Positions 6,725-16,060 are shown, counted from the stretch's first letter. The stretch is 64,000 nucleotides of DNA from GCA-002282575 sp964493995 (GCA_964493995.1 CAZBQD010000006.1:1-64000); one strand, 5' to 3'. Program-made: numbers and translations. The notes: generated from the sequence alone by a model not told the origin.

Positions 6725-6800
6725 GATTCGAACCCTCGATAGGGGTTTAGCCTATACACGCTTTCCAGGCGAGCCCATTCAACCACTCTGGCACCCTTCC
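6710..6800 (-). tRNA. tRNA-Ser(GGA)
   Basis: A 91-nt leftward tRNA including CCA (6710-6712). The acceptor stem GGAAGGG pairs with CCCTTCC; the anticodon loop is TGGAAAG with anticodon GGA at 6764-6766. The long variable arm (around GTGTATAGGCTAAACCCCTA) is typical of serine tRNAs, and the T-loop is GTTCGAATCCC-like. It reads UCC and UCU serine codons. Its 3' end is the integration site of the adjacent element and remains complete. Confidence 0.97.
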
Positions 6801-6809
6801 AATGCGTGC

Positions 6810-6840
6810 ATTATAACAGAATTAAGCGCCTAAAGTTTGA
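6810..6840 (-). promoter_or_regulatory. Promoter of tRNA-Ser
   Basis: Read leftward, a perfect TATAAT (plus-strand 6810-6815) lies about 10 bases upstream of the mature tRNA 5' end. A weak -35 region falls around 6833-6840. The short leader is typical of stable RNA promoters. Confidence 0.55.
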
Positions 6841-6851
6841 CTCCTTAACGA

Positions 6852-7976
6852 CTAAACTGCCAAGTCGATCTGTTGCAAACTGCCAGCTTTACCCTCTTCA
6901 AATAAGAACACGCCTGCTTGACGTAATTGACCTTGTAACTGATTGTCAGCAGATTTATAGTCGAACGGGGCTTCGATGCCTTGTGTGTAAAGAGCGCCTA
7001 TGCCGAGTTTGGCCAATCCGGTTAAGCTTTGCGATCCATCGGCATTGGGTTGCCAAATTTGTAGTTGCGCAAAATTGCTATCGGCTTCATCAATCCAGCC
7101 ATTCGCATCCTCATCCAGTAGGGCTAGGTCTGAGAATCCATTGCCGCTATTGGGGCCGAAAAGCTCACTGCCATCATCAATAACACCATTTCCATTACGG
7201 TCTAGTGCCAAGTAGCCGCTGCCTTCATTGAGTTGACGGATGGATTCCATGCCCGCTTCTTGTGTTACTAAGTCGAATTCAATTTTATTGAGGCTTAGCT
7301 GCGCTGGTTGCCCACCGAAGTTAATAACCAACGGGTCTTTTAAGGCAGCACCGGCGCGAATAGACAGGTTACTTTCGCTGTAATAACTGCGCGATAAGGC
7401 AAGGGAGAGGTCAAAATTAATGGCCCGACCATCAGCGGTGGTGACCGCGCCTTGTATGCCGACCGATAAGCTTTCCATTTCAGCGTAACGCTGTTGTTCT
7501 TCGTAAATCATGCCCCAGTCTGGTGCTGATGGCGCTGCATTTTGACTGTTAGCAGGGGCGGGCGATGAAGTGGGCGTTGCAAGGGATACGGCGGTTTTCG
7601 GCCGCATATCGGCTTCAGAAAAAAGTTCGATTTTGACCGTTCTACCCGACATCCAAGCCATTAACGACTCAATCGCTTGCTTCATTTTCAGCAGTTCGGG
7701 TGACAGTTTTGCCTCTTCCTCCACCGCTTCTGTTTGGGTGTTGTTGACCGAATTATTCGGCTTTAGGTTGGGGTTTGCGTTGTTATGGGCGTGGACATTC
7801 GGATTCAGGGAAAAGCCCGGTTGTGCCAAGAGTTTGGGGTTAGCTGCTTTGCCCGATTCGCCAGCGGCAGGATTGCTGGGTGCTTCTTTCCACAAGGTTA
7901 GGCTGGCTTGTTGTTGGTGAAGGCTCGCACGTAGGTGCGAGGATTGCATGGCGATGCTACTCGATTGAATGTGCAT
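6852..7976 (-). CDS. EF-hand-like calcium-binding protein of unknown role
   Basis: A 374-aa protein. The start at 7976 is chosen because GGAGGG lies 8 bases upstream; a longer frame reaches 8063 without such a site. The N-terminal half is low-complexity and Asn/Ala/Pro-rich. The C-terminal half contains LDRNGNGVIDDGSELFG and LLDEDANGWIDEADSNF, two DxNxNGxID-type loops that normally bind calcium. No classical signal peptide or membrane span is seen. Similar proteins occur in Vibrio-like bacteria without an established function. Calcium binding is a family inference; secretion by a leaderless route is possible but not shown. Confidence 0.75.
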   Translation of the reverse strand: MHIQSSSIAMQSSHLRASLHQQQASLTLWKEAPSNPAAGESGKAANPKLLAQPGFSLNPNVHAHNNANPNLKPNNSVNNTQTEAVEEEAKLSPELLKMKQAIESLMAWMSGRTVKIELFSEADMRPKTAVSLATPTSSPAPANSQNAAPSAPDWGMIYEEQQRYAEMESLSVGIQGAVTTADGRAINFDLSLALSRSYYSESNLSIRAGAALKDPLVINFGGQPAQLSLNKIEFDLVTQEAGMESIRQLNEGSGYLALDRNGNGVIDDGSELFGPNSGNGFSDLALLDEDANGWIDEADSNFAQLQIWQPNADGSQSLTGLAKLGIGALYTQGIEAPFDYKSADNQLQGQLRQAGVFLFEEGKAGSLQQIDLAV

Positions 7977-8147
7977 GATGTTTGCCCTCCCAGGCCATTG
8001 GTGTTGCGTTGTTTCAACGCAATCGTGCTTTGTTAAGCTTTTTATAAGGATGTTAGCGGCCATCGAGCCAAAAAGTTAAATGCGTTAATGGCTGACAAGG
8101 GAGATGGACTGTGGCATGATAGTGTCAATGTTCAAAAGGGGCGCATT

Positions 8148-9200
8148 ATGCACCAAGAAATTTTAGAGACGATGGAAACAGCGATTGCGCTGATTGATCG
8201 AGACAGGATTGTGCGCTACATGAATCCTGCCGCCGCTGCCTTGCTGGGGGTGGGTCCTAAACGGGTGCTGGGGACGCCCTTGTCTGCCTTAATGAGCGAA
8301 GTCGATTTGCAGTTATTGACACATCAAGGACAAACGGCGCTGACCCTGCATGATATTCGCCTTATGCGCGCCGATCAAAAACAGGTGCAAATGACCTGTA
8401 CCCTTAGTCCGATTGAAATTCCTGTCGCCGGCTGGGTGTTAGAAATGATTCCGATGAGTCGTTTTGAGCGGGTAACGCAAGAAGCGGCGCTATGGTCTCA
8501 ATATGAAGCAAGCAGTTTGCTGGCGCGCACCTTGGCGCATGAAATCAAAAACCCCTTGGCCGGTATTTCGGGTTCAGCACAGTTATTGGGACGTCAGCTC
8601 ACCAGCCCCAGACAGCGTGAATTTGTCGATGTGATTGTGCGGGAAACGACTCGTCTAAATAACCTGTTGGATCAAATGTTGGGCGGCAATCAAAGTGTGC
8701 ACTGGGTACAACATAATATTCATGCGGTCCTAGAGCACGTCGCCAGTGTGGTGCGCGGTCAGTTGCCCCCAAATGTGACCATTATTAAAGATTACGACCC
8801 CAGTTTGCCTGAGCTGGTGATGGACTTTGATCGTTTGGTGCAGGTGTTTCTGAATTTGGTGCGTAATGCCATTCAAGCCATGCCCGAAGGCGGGCAGGTG
8901 AATATTCGCACGCGCGTTGTCCATAAAATGACGCTGGGTAATCGCTTGCATCCCTTGGTGCTGGTGGTGGAAGTGACCGATACCGGCGTGGGTATTCCGC
9001 CTGAGTTAATGGATGCCATTTTTTTACCGATGATTACTAATAAGGACGAGGGCACGGGGCTGGGGCTGCCGATTGCGCAAACGATTGTGCATCAACATGA
9101 TGGTTTGATTTTAGTAGAAAGTCAGCCGGGACATACTCAGTTCCGTGTGTTCTTGCCCTTAACCAATCGCCATATCCAACAGGGAGAAGACTATGTCTGA
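8148..9200 (+). CDS. ntrB: Nitrogen-regulation sensor histidine kinase NtrB (GlnL)
   Basis: A 350-aa soluble kinase lacking membrane spans. The PAS domain (about residues 5-110) is followed by a HisKA box with phospho-acceptor His131 in LAHEIKNPLAGISG, then an HATPase domain with an N box (NLVRNAIQAMP) and G boxes (DTGVGIPPE, GTGLGLPIAQ). It phosphorylates or dephosphorylates NtrC under control of PII. The start at 8148 is chosen over 8088 because AAAAGGGG precedes it. The 3' end overlaps ntrC by 8 bp. glnA, often upstream, is absent here. Confidence 0.95.
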   Translation: MHQEILETMETAIALIDRDRIVRYMNPAAAALLGVGPKRVLGTPLSALMSEVDLQLLTHQGQTALTLHDIRLMRADQKQVQMTCTLSPIEIPVAGWVLEMIPMSRFERVTQEAALWSQYEASSLLARTLAHEIKNPLAGISGSAQLLGRQLTSPRQREFVDVIVRETTRLNNLLDQMLGGNQSVHWVQHNIHAVLEHVASVVRGQLPPNVTIIKDYDPSLPELVMDFDRLVQVFLNLVRNAIQAMPEGGQVNIRTRVVHKMTLGNRLHPLVLVVEVTDTGVGIPPELMDAIFLPMITNKDEGTGLGLPIAQTIVHQHDGLILVESQPGHTQFRVFLPLTNRHIQQGEDYV

Positions 9201-10608
9201 CGTGATGGCCGAAGTTTGGGTGGTGGACGATGACGCCTCCATTCGTTGGGTGTTGGATCAAGCCCTGACAGAAAAACCTTGGAAGGTGCGTTTGTTTGAC
9301 TCCTCTAAACAGGCTTTAGCGACCATTCAAGAAGCTGTGCCGACAGTATTGGTATGTGATATTCGTATGCCCGATGTCGATGGCTTGACGCTGATGAAAG
9401 CGGCACACCAGCAAGACCCGAATTTGCCCGTTATTTTAATGACCGCCTTTGCTAACCTAGATGCGGCCGTATCGGCCTACCAAGGCGGGGCATTTGAATA
9501 CTTGCCTAAGCCTTTTGATATTGATGAAGCTTTATCGCTGATTGAACGCGCCATTGCCAAACGCATTAATGTGCGTCGTCGTCGAGAAAAGGAAACCGAG
9601 AAGCAACCACTGAATATTATTGGCTCTGCTCCAGCGATGCAGGAAGTCTTTCGCGTCATGGGACGCGTGGCGCCTTTAGATGTCACGGTGCTAATTAATG
9701 GTGAAACGGGGACAGGTAAAGAGCTGATTGCTAAGGCATTGCATGAGTTGTCGCCGCGCAAAGATAAGCCCTTTGTTGCCATTAACACCGCCGCCATTCC
9801 GCGCGATCTATTAGAGTCGGAATTGTTCGGTCATGAAAAAGGGGCGTTTACGGGTGCGTTAACGCAACGCTCTGGTCGTTTCGAGCAGGCCGATGGCGGC
9901 ACACTGTTTCTCGATGAAATCGGTGATATGCCGATTGAATTGCAAACCCGGCTATTACGGGTACTGAACGATGGCAGCTTTTACCGTGTCGGTGGACATG
10001 ATCCCTTGCATGCCGATGTGCGGATTTTAGCGGCAACCCATCAACCGATGGATAAGTTGGTTAAGGAAGGACGTTTTCGTGAAGACTTGCTCTATCGCTT
10101 AAATATCATTCGCATTCAAATTCCGGCATTGCGTGAGCGTCGCGAAGACATTCCCTTATTGTTGCGCTTCTACATGAAAACCGAAGCCAAAACCTTGCGT
10201 GTGGAAGAGAAAACCCTGTCTGCCGAAGTGGAGAAGTATTTATCGCAGCTGGAATGGGCGGGGAATATTCGTCAATTACGCAGTGTGTGTATTTGGCTCA
10301 CGGTGATGACGCCCGGCAAAGTCGTGAGCATGGATGACTTGCCCTTAGAGCTGAATCAAGCGCATCAAGCCGCGCAAGCACCGGCCACCAGTTTGGATTG
10401 GGAAACGCCCTTACGTCTTTATGCGCGTCAATTTTTACAACAAGGTAAAAGTAACTTGCATGGCGAAGCCGAACAAACCTTTGAGCGCGTATTAATTGAA
10501 GAAACCCTAGCATTTACTAAGTATCATCGTCAAGAAACCGCGGCTTTGTTGGGTTGGGGTCGAAATACGCTAACACGCAAATCGCAAGCTTTAGGAATAG
10601 ACGAGTGA
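9193..10608 (+). CDS. ntrC: Nitrogen-regulation response regulator NtrC (GlnG)
   Basis: A 471-aa sigma-54 activator. The receiver domain carries an acidic pocket (VVDDD) and phospho-acceptor Asp56 in VCDIRMPDVDG. The AAA+ domain has Walker A GETGTGKE, the sigma-54-contacting loop GAFTGA and Walker B TLFLDEIGD. A Fis-type helix-turn-helix forms the C-terminus (ETAALLGWGRNTLTRK). It turns on nitrogen-assimilation genes when phosphorylated by NtrB. GGGAGA lies 6 bases before the ATG, and the end overlaps the next gene by 4 bp. Confidence 0.96.
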   Translation: MSDVMAEVWVVDDDASIRWVLDQALTEKPWKVRLFDSSKQALATIQEAVPTVLVCDIRMPDVDGLTLMKAAHQQDPNLPVILMTAFANLDAAVSAYQGGAFEYLPKPFDIDEALSLIERAIAKRINVRRRREKETEKQPLNIIGSAPAMQEVFRVMGRVAPLDVTVLINGETGTGKELIAKALHELSPRKDKPFVAINTAAIPRDLLESELFGHEKGAFTGALTQRSGRFEQADGGTLFLDEIGDMPIELQTRLLRVLNDGSFYRVGGHDPLHADVRILAATHQPMDKLVKEGRFREDLLYRLNIIRIQIPALRERREDIPLLLRFYMKTEAKTLRVEEKTLSAEVEKYLSQLEWAGNIRQLRSVCIWLTVMTPGKVVSMDDLPLELNQAHQAAQAPATSLDWETPLRLYARQFLQQGKSNLHGEAEQTFERVLIEETLAFTKYHRQETAALLGWGRNTLTRKSQALGIDE

Positions 10609-11381
10609 TTGCCGAGTTGCTTACTTGGTTAACGACAGGCTGTGCGCCTCAAGCGCGTCAATTCGGCTATTTATACGAAGCCATAGCCATGCGAGAGCGG
10701 GTAAAACGCTGTGAGCCGAGCTGGCGTGCGCATTTAACTCAGGCTCGTCAGTTTGCCGTGGCCTGCATGGAACAGCAAGCGCCCGGTGGCATCGCGCTGG
10801 TGCTGGGTTCGGGCTTGGGGTTGGATATACCCCAACAAGCTTTGTTGGCTCAGTTTGATGAGGTCTGGCTGGTCGATATGGTGCATTTGCGCTCAACGCG
10901 CCAGTCATGGCAAGGTTCGCCCAAGGTGCGTTTTATTGAAGCCGACGTGACAGAGGTGTTGGCGTCGGTTAGTCGTGGCGAGTTGCAGTCGTCGCACCCA
11001 CAGCGTTGGTTAGACAATCCTGATATTCGCTTTGTGTTGTCAGCCAATATTCTGGGACAGCTACCCGTTCAGCCTTTAGCTTGGTTAGCAAAACACTATC
11101 CCCACAAGGATGAAGCCAGTTTGGATCAATGGTCACAACAGCTGTTGCAGGCGCATTTGGATTATCTGCGTGCCTTTGCCGAAAAGGGCGCTAAGGTGTG
11201 CTTAATCGCTGATTTGGAATGGCACTATGCCGAATCGAATCAGGTGAGGGAAGTGGTCGATGCTTGGCGTGGTTTAGAACAGCCGTTGCCGGATGCACGT
11301 TGGGAGTGGCGCATTGCACCGCGTGGTGAGATGGGATTGAATCGAACGCAAACCAACTGGGTCGGTGGCTGGTGTTGGTGA
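10605..11381 (+). CDS. Methyltransferase-like protein in the ntrBC operon
   Basis: A 258-aa protein. The GTG start at 10605 overlaps the ntrC stop (GTGA), with AGGAA upstream. A Rossmann-like SAM-binding pattern is visible: GIALVLGSGLGLDIPQQ, an acidic second-strand end (VWLVDMVHLR) and RFIEADVTEV. This suggests a class I SAM-dependent methyltransferase fold, but no substrate motif is recognised. Tight coupling to ntrBC suggests co-expression with nitrogen regulation; a functional link is only inference. Confidence 0.75.
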   Translation: MIAELLTWLTTGCAPQARQFGYLYEAIAMRERVKRCEPSWRAHLTQARQFAVACMEQQAPGGIALVLGSGLGLDIPQQALLAQFDEVWLVDMVHLRSTRQSWQGSPKVRFIEADVTEVLASVSRGELQSSHPQRWLDNPDIRFVLSANILGQLPVQPLAWLAKHYPHKDEASLDQWSQQLLQAHLDYLRAFAEKGAKVCLIADLEWHYAESNQVREVVDAWRGLEQPLPDARWEWRIAPRGEMGLNRTQTNWVGGWCW

Positions 11382-11425
11382 GTTTAGCGTTATAATGGCT
11401 ACCATTTTTTACATTAGGAATCAGC

Positions 11426-11965
11426 ATGTCTGCCCCTGAAATTGAACAAACCCGTGCTTGGGTGGAAAAAGTCGTTGTTGGCTTGAACTTGTGTCCTTTT
11501 GCCAAGCCTGTGGTAGATGAGGGGCGGCTGCATTATCAAGTCAGTGAAGCGCGTTCGGCCAAAGCGCTATTTAAGGACTTTACCGATGCCTTGTGGGAAC
11601 TCAAAGAGCGTGACATGTGCGAGCGAGAAACGACGCTACTCATTGCCCCTTGGGCGATGCACGATTTTCTCGATTTTAATGACTTTATTGGTGTGTGTGA
11701 GGATGCCATTGCCGATTTGGAGTTAGAAGGCGAGTTTCAGGTGGCCTATTTTCATCCTGCTTTTCAGTTTGAAGGCACTGCGGTGGATGATGTGGAAAAC
11801 TATACCAATCGTTCGCCTTATCCCACCGTGCATTTACTGCGCGAAGCGAGTATCGACCGTGCAGTCGTTTCCATGCCCAATACCGATGTGGTTTATGAAA
11901 ATAATATTCGCACCTTGCAAAAGCTGGGTATTGAGGGGCTGCGTGGGCTAGGGGTGCAGGCGTGA
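11426..11965 (+). CDS. DUF1415 family protein
   Basis: A 179-aa soluble protein. It begins with the family-typical ARAWVEKVVVGLNLCPFA-like segment (here TRAWVEKVVVGLNLCPFAKP) and has the conserved PYPTVHLLRE and the C-terminal LGIEGL stretch. TAGGAA lies 8 bases before the ATG. DUF1415 is widespread in proteobacteria but uncharacterised. The conserved Cys-Pro-Phe near residue 24 is notable as a possible functional site. The gene overlaps the ABC-F gene by 4 bp and so probably shares its mRNA. Confidence 0.9.
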   Translation: MSAPEIEQTRAWVEKVVVGLNLCPFAKPVVDEGRLHYQVSEARSAKALFKDFTDALWELKERDMCERETTLLIAPWAMHDFLDFNDFIGVCEDAIADLELEGEFQVAYFHPAFQFEGTAVDDVENYTNRSPYPTVHLLREASIDRAVVSMPNTDVVYENNIRTLQKLGIEGLRGLGVQA

Positions 11966-13875
11966 TTTCCTTCCGTAACCTCAGCTACTATCGCGGCGAT
12001 CAGCAACTGGTTAAAGACGCTAACCTAACCATTAATCCCGGTTGGAAAGTGGGTTTTGTTGGCCATAATGGCACGGGAAAATCCAGTTTATTTGCCTTGT
12101 TATTGGGTGAGTTTTTGCCCGATGCCGGTGATGCCATGGTCGCTAAAGAGTGGCGTATTGCCCACATGGCGCAAGAAGTGGAAGCCTTGGAACAGTCGGC
12201 ACTGGATTATGTGCTTGATGGTGACACAGCGTTGCGCAGTATCGAGCAGAGTCTTGCCACTGCTGATGAACATACCGACCCCATGCAGCTGGCGCACTGG
12301 CACGAAGCTTTTGATAGCATGCATGGCTACTCCGCTAAACCCAAAGCACAGGCCTTGTTGGCAGGGTTGGGCTTTAAGCAGAGCCAACTGACGCAACCGG
12401 TCAAGAGTTTTTCCGGCGGTTGGCGTATTCGCTTAAATTTAGCGCGTACCCTATATCAACCTTCCGAATTGCTGTTACTCGATGAGCCCACTAACCACTT
12501 AGATTTAGAAACGGTATTGTGGCTGCAAGACTTCCTGAAAGCCTACCCCGGTACCTTGCTGCTCATTTCGCACGACCGAGACTTTCTCGATGCCGTTTGT
12601 AGTCATACCTTGCACGTCCATCAGCAACAGTTAACCCTTTATACGGGTAACTATTCCGCCTTCGAGCGTCAACGTGCCGAACGCCTAGCGTTGGAACAGT
12701 CCATGTATGTGAAGCAACAAGCACAAAGGGCGCACTTAGAAGACTTTGTCCGTCGTTTTCGTGCCAAAGCTACCAAAGCCAAGCAAGCACAAAGTCGCCT
12801 GAAAGCCTTAGAACGTATGCCGATGGTGCAATTAGCCCATGCCGACTCGCCCTTTAGTTTTGCCTTGCCAGCTAGCGACAAAATGTCTAGCCCGTTAATG
12901 ACACTGAAATTTGCTGATTTAGGGCATGGCGACAAAACCGTGCTCAGCAAAGTGAATTTCTCGCTGTTGCCGGGTATGCGCATTGGCTTATTAGGCCCGA
13001 ATGGGGCAGGAAAATCGACGCTGATTAAAACGCTGACCGGTGAGTTACGCCAGATCACGGGTAAGCGTCTGGTTGGCGACCATCTAACCATTGGCTATTT
13101 TTCGCAACATCAAACGGAAGCCTTAGACGCCCAAGCCTCGCCCCTGTTGCATTTGCAACGCCTCTCACCCGATACCAAAGAGCAAGTACATCGTGATTTT
13201 TTAGGCGGTTTTGGTTTTGCTGGTGATGCGGCCTTAGCCACCGTCGGTAACTTTTCCGGTGGTGAAAAAGCGCGTTTAGCGCTGGCACTGTTGGCATGGC
13301 AAAGACCCAATTTATTATTGCTCGATGAACCGACCAACCACTTGGATTTAGACATGCGTGAAGCTTTGGTCGTCGCTTTGCAAGAATTTGCTGGTGCCAT
13401 GGTGTTGGTTTCGCATGACCGTCACTTATTATCCAGCTGTGTCGATGAGTTTTGGCTAGTGGCAGACGGTCAGGTGCAACCTTACGATGGCGATTTAGAA
13501 GACTATGCCGACTGGCTCAAACAACGCCAAAGCCAAGAAAAAGCCTTAGCCAATGCACAAGCACAACAAGACAACCCCAAAACTGAGCTGAAAGTCGATA
13601 AAAAACAAGACCGTAAAGAAGCGGCAGAACAGCGTGAACGCTTGCGTCCGCTCAAACAGCAATGCCAAAAGCTGGAAAAGGAAATGGACAAACTCGGTAG
13701 CGAATTAGCACAGATTGAAGCCTTGCTAGCCGACGCAAGGATTTATGAAGCCGAGCAAAAAACGCAGCTACAGCAGGCGTTGCAGCAGCAAGGCTCGCTC
13801 AAAAGTCGGTTGAATGCAGCGGAAGAGCTATGGCTGGAAGTACAGGATGCGATGGAAGCCTTGCAAACCCCCTAG
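11962..13875 (+). CDS. yheS: ABC-F ribosome-associated ATPase YheS
   Basis: A 637-aa protein with two ABC ATPase domains and no membrane spans. Walker A motifs are GHNGTGKSS and GPNGAGKST, signatures are SFSGGWRIR and NFSGGEKAR, and Walker B motifs are LLLLDEPTNHLDL in both halves. The linker between domains (about residues 240-310) is basic, and the C-terminus is a charged coiled coil (about 515-630). The length equals that of E. coli YheS. ABC-F proteins bind the ribosomal E site and relieve stalled translation. The GTG start overlaps the DUF1415 stop. Confidence 0.93.
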   Translation: MISFRNLSYYRGDQQLVKDANLTINPGWKVGFVGHNGTGKSSLFALLLGEFLPDAGDAMVAKEWRIAHMAQEVEALEQSALDYVLDGDTALRSIEQSLATADEHTDPMQLAHWHEAFDSMHGYSAKPKAQALLAGLGFKQSQLTQPVKSFSGGWRIRLNLARTLYQPSELLLLDEPTNHLDLETVLWLQDFLKAYPGTLLLISHDRDFLDAVCSHTLHVHQQQLTLYTGNYSAFERQRAERLALEQSMYVKQQAQRAHLEDFVRRFRAKATKAKQAQSRLKALERMPMVQLAHADSPFSFALPASDKMSSPLMTLKFADLGHGDKTVLSKVNFSLLPGMRIGLLGPNGAGKSTLIKTLTGELRQITGKRLVGDHLTIGYFSQHQTEALDAQASPLLHLQRLSPDTKEQVHRDFLGGFGFAGDAALATVGNFSGGEKARLALALLAWQRPNLLLLDEPTNHLDLDMREALVVALQEFAGAMVLVSHDRHLLSSCVDEFWLVADGQVQPYDGDLEDYADWLKQRQSQEKALANAQAQQDNPKTELKVDKKQDRKEAAEQRERLRPLKQQCQKLEKEMDKLGSELAQIEALLADARIYEAEQKTQLQQALQQQGSLKSRLNAAEELWLEVQDAMEALQTP

Positions 13876-13932
13876 ACAAGGCAGGCAGCTTGTGTGATAT
13901 TAGTAGCATAAATTACCAAGGGGCAAAACACC

Positions 13933-15738
13933 ATGTCGAACGAGCCGCAGGCTAGCCATGTTCGAAGACCGCAGTGCTGGCACTATGCGAGACTGTTGTG
14001 GGTTGTGTTCGCCTGCTTTTTTTCCACGGTCGCTAGCGCCGAGCTCAAACTCACCGCCGAAGAACAGGCTTATTTATCGCAACATCCCTTGATTAAAATT
14101 GCCAATGATGCTGAATGGGAGCCCTTTGAGTATGTCGATGAAAATTGTCAGCTCGCCGGTGTGGTTGCTGATTATGTGGCCTTATTTGAACGCAAACTGG
14201 GCGTGACTTTTGATTATGTGCTCAATCAACCCTGGTCGCTGCTGAACGATCAGGTGAAAACGGGTGAACGCCCTGTGGTGATGGCGCGTCATGCGACGGA
14301 AGAGCGTAAGCAATACCTCAACTTCACCAAACCCTACATGTCTTTTCCGGTGGTAATTGTGGCACGCGAGGGTGAAGACTATGTTAGTTCTGCCCAGCAA
14401 TTAGAGGGGCGAGTGGTGGCGGGTGTTAAGGGGTTTAATGCCACTGCCATCTTGCGCCAGCGATTTCCACAAGTACCAACCCTGGAAGTCTTCTCTATTC
14501 AAGAGGGTTTGAAAGCGGTGGTTACCAACCGCGCTTATGCCTTTGTCGCCAACCTAGGTTCGGTTAATTATGCTATCAAACAGCATGGCTTAGATGGTCT
14601 TAAAATCATTGGTCAATTAGACGCCACTGCCGACTTGGCCATCGGGGTGCATAAGGATGATCCGGTTTTATTCAGCATTTTGCAAAAAGCGCTAGACGAT
14701 GTCACGCCGGCCGAATCGCAAGCCATTTACGACAAGTGGTTTCAATTAAGAACCGTGAATGAGTTGGATCAACGTCAGCTCATTCGTTTGGCACTTTATG
14801 CCTTGGCGGTGTTTGCTGGCTTGTTATTGCTGATTTTGTGGTCGCGTTATCAGCAAGCCAAACAGCAGCGTTATATCGATCAAATCAATGAATACAGTTA
14901 CGCTACCTTAATTGATTTAGACAGCATGACCATACAGTGGGCAAGTAAATCTTATGCGCAGCTGGTGGGCTGCCAACAGTCGGAATTGCAGGGTAAAAAT
15001 GTGGTCGATTTAATCGGCAGTGCTTTTTCCACAGAGCGATTGCAGTTGATTCTCGCTTTGCTGCGTTCGGGGCAAAGCTGGTCGGGAGAATGTGAAGGGG
15101 TGGGATGTTCGGGTCAGCCTTTTTGGACATTGGTGACGCTGACTCCTAATAAAGATTGGCGCGGACGAGTGACGCAAATATGGGCGACGCGGGTTGATAT
15201 TACCGATAAGAAACGCATCGAGCGTCTTTCCATCGTTGATGAGTTGACCGGCTTGTATAACCGACGTCAACTCAACGCCATGGTCGATCAGGAATTGCGT
15301 CGGGCGCAACGCGAGCATCACTACCTGTGTTTAGCCACTTTTGATATTGATTTCTTTAAGTTGATTAATGATATTTATGGTCATCAACAAGGCGACGAAG
15401 CGCTTAAGCGCCTGTCTCTGGTGCTGAAAGGACATTTTAATCGCGCTAACGATTATGTCTATCGCATGGGCGGTGAAGAGTTTATGTTGCTCACCAGTTA
15501 TGAGCATATTGCCGGGTTTGTGGAACATTTGGAAGCTCTGCGTCAGGCGGTCATCGCTTTACAAATCCCCAACGAGCAAGCGCCCTTAAAGGTTATGACC
15601 ATTTCCATTGGTGCCTGTTATTGGCGAGACTTGAATTCGATCAACGTTGACATTATGTATCACAACGTGGATCAGTGCTTGTATCGGGCGAAGGCAGAGG
15701 GAAGAAACCGTCTCGTGATGTGTGAGCAAGCGGGTTGA
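13933..15738 (+). CDS. Sensor diguanylate cyclase with periplasmic SBP_bac_3 domain
   Basis: A 601-aa inner-membrane protein. It has an N-terminal signal/anchor (about 20-36), a periplasmic solute-binding type 3 domain (about 45-275, PLIKIANDAEWEPFEYV), a membrane span (LALYALAVFAGLLLLILW), a PAS domain (about 320-430) and a GGDEF domain with MGGEEF. An inhibitory I-site RAND lies five residues before GGEEF, so product feedback is likely. It would make cyclic di-GMP in response to a periplasmic ligand, perhaps an amino acid; the ligand is unknown. Confidence 0.93.
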   Translation: MSNEPQASHVRRPQCWHYARLLWVVFACFFSTVASAELKLTAEEQAYLSQHPLIKIANDAEWEPFEYVDENCQLAGVVADYVALFERKLGVTFDYVLNQPWSLLNDQVKTGERPVVMARHATEERKQYLNFTKPYMSFPVVIVAREGEDYVSSAQQLEGRVVAGVKGFNATAILRQRFPQVPTLEVFSIQEGLKAVVTNRAYAFVANLGSVNYAIKQHGLDGLKIIGQLDATADLAIGVHKDDPVLFSILQKALDDVTPAESQAIYDKWFQLRTVNELDQRQLIRLALYALAVFAGLLLLILWSRYQQAKQQRYIDQINEYSYATLIDLDSMTIQWASKSYAQLVGCQQSELQGKNVVDLIGSAFSTERLQLILALLRSGQSWSGECEGVGCSGQPFWTLVTLTPNKDWRGRVTQIWATRVDITDKKRIERLSIVDELTGLYNRRQLNAMVDQELRRAQREHHYLCLATFDIDFFKLINDIYGHQQGDEALKRLSLVLKGHFNRANDYVYRMGGEEFMLLTSYEHIAGFVEHLEALRQAVIALQIPNEQAPLKVMTISIGACYWRDLNSINVDIMYHNVDQCLYRAKAEGRNRLVMCEQAG

Positions 15739-15768
15739 TCAGGTCAGTTGTTTTGAAAAGATGATGTG

Positions 15769-15782
15769 TGACAGAATTGTCA
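15769..15782. promoter_or_regulatory. Palindromic operator candidate before the 50-aa gene
   Basis: TGACA-N4-TGTCA forms a short inverted repeat in the leader of the downstream small gene, with AT-rich sequence and a TAGAAT-like -10 box about 20 bases later. It could bind a dimeric regulator. A single short palindrome is weak evidence. Confidence 0.25.
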
Positions 15783-15840
15783 TAAATAAAATTTTAGTTG
15801 TGATAGAATAAACTTATATCAACAGCCGAAAGGAGTCTTC

Positions 15841-15993
15841 ATGAACAATCACTCACAGCACAAAAAACCGATTTGGGCTTATGTGGCAGCCTTGTTGCTA
15901 TTGGCAACCCTGACCTATGTGCAAACGCACTTTTTTGCGGCTACCGACGCGCAACTTGATTCAACGCAAGCCGAGCACACATCACCCCATTGA
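15841..15993 (+). CDS. 50-aa single-pass membrane protein
   Basis: A short gene with a strong AAAGGAG ribosome binding site 7 bases before the ATG. The product has a basic N-terminus (NNHSQHKKP), one hydrophobic span (WAYVAALLLLATLTYV) and a polar His-containing C-terminal tail, suggesting an N-in, C-out small inner-membrane protein. It lies alone upstream of hemN. I do not recognise a family. It may be a regulatory or assembly peptide of a membrane complex, but nothing in the sequence tells which. Confidence 0.65.
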   Translation: MNNHSQHKKPIWAYVAALLLLATLTYVQTHFFAATDAQLDSTQAEHTSPH

Positions 15994-16060
15994 ACCAGCG
16001 CATTCGCGCCGCCCTTTCTGTTAAGATTCCAAATTGCTGTGAATTTAATGGAAAGTGACC

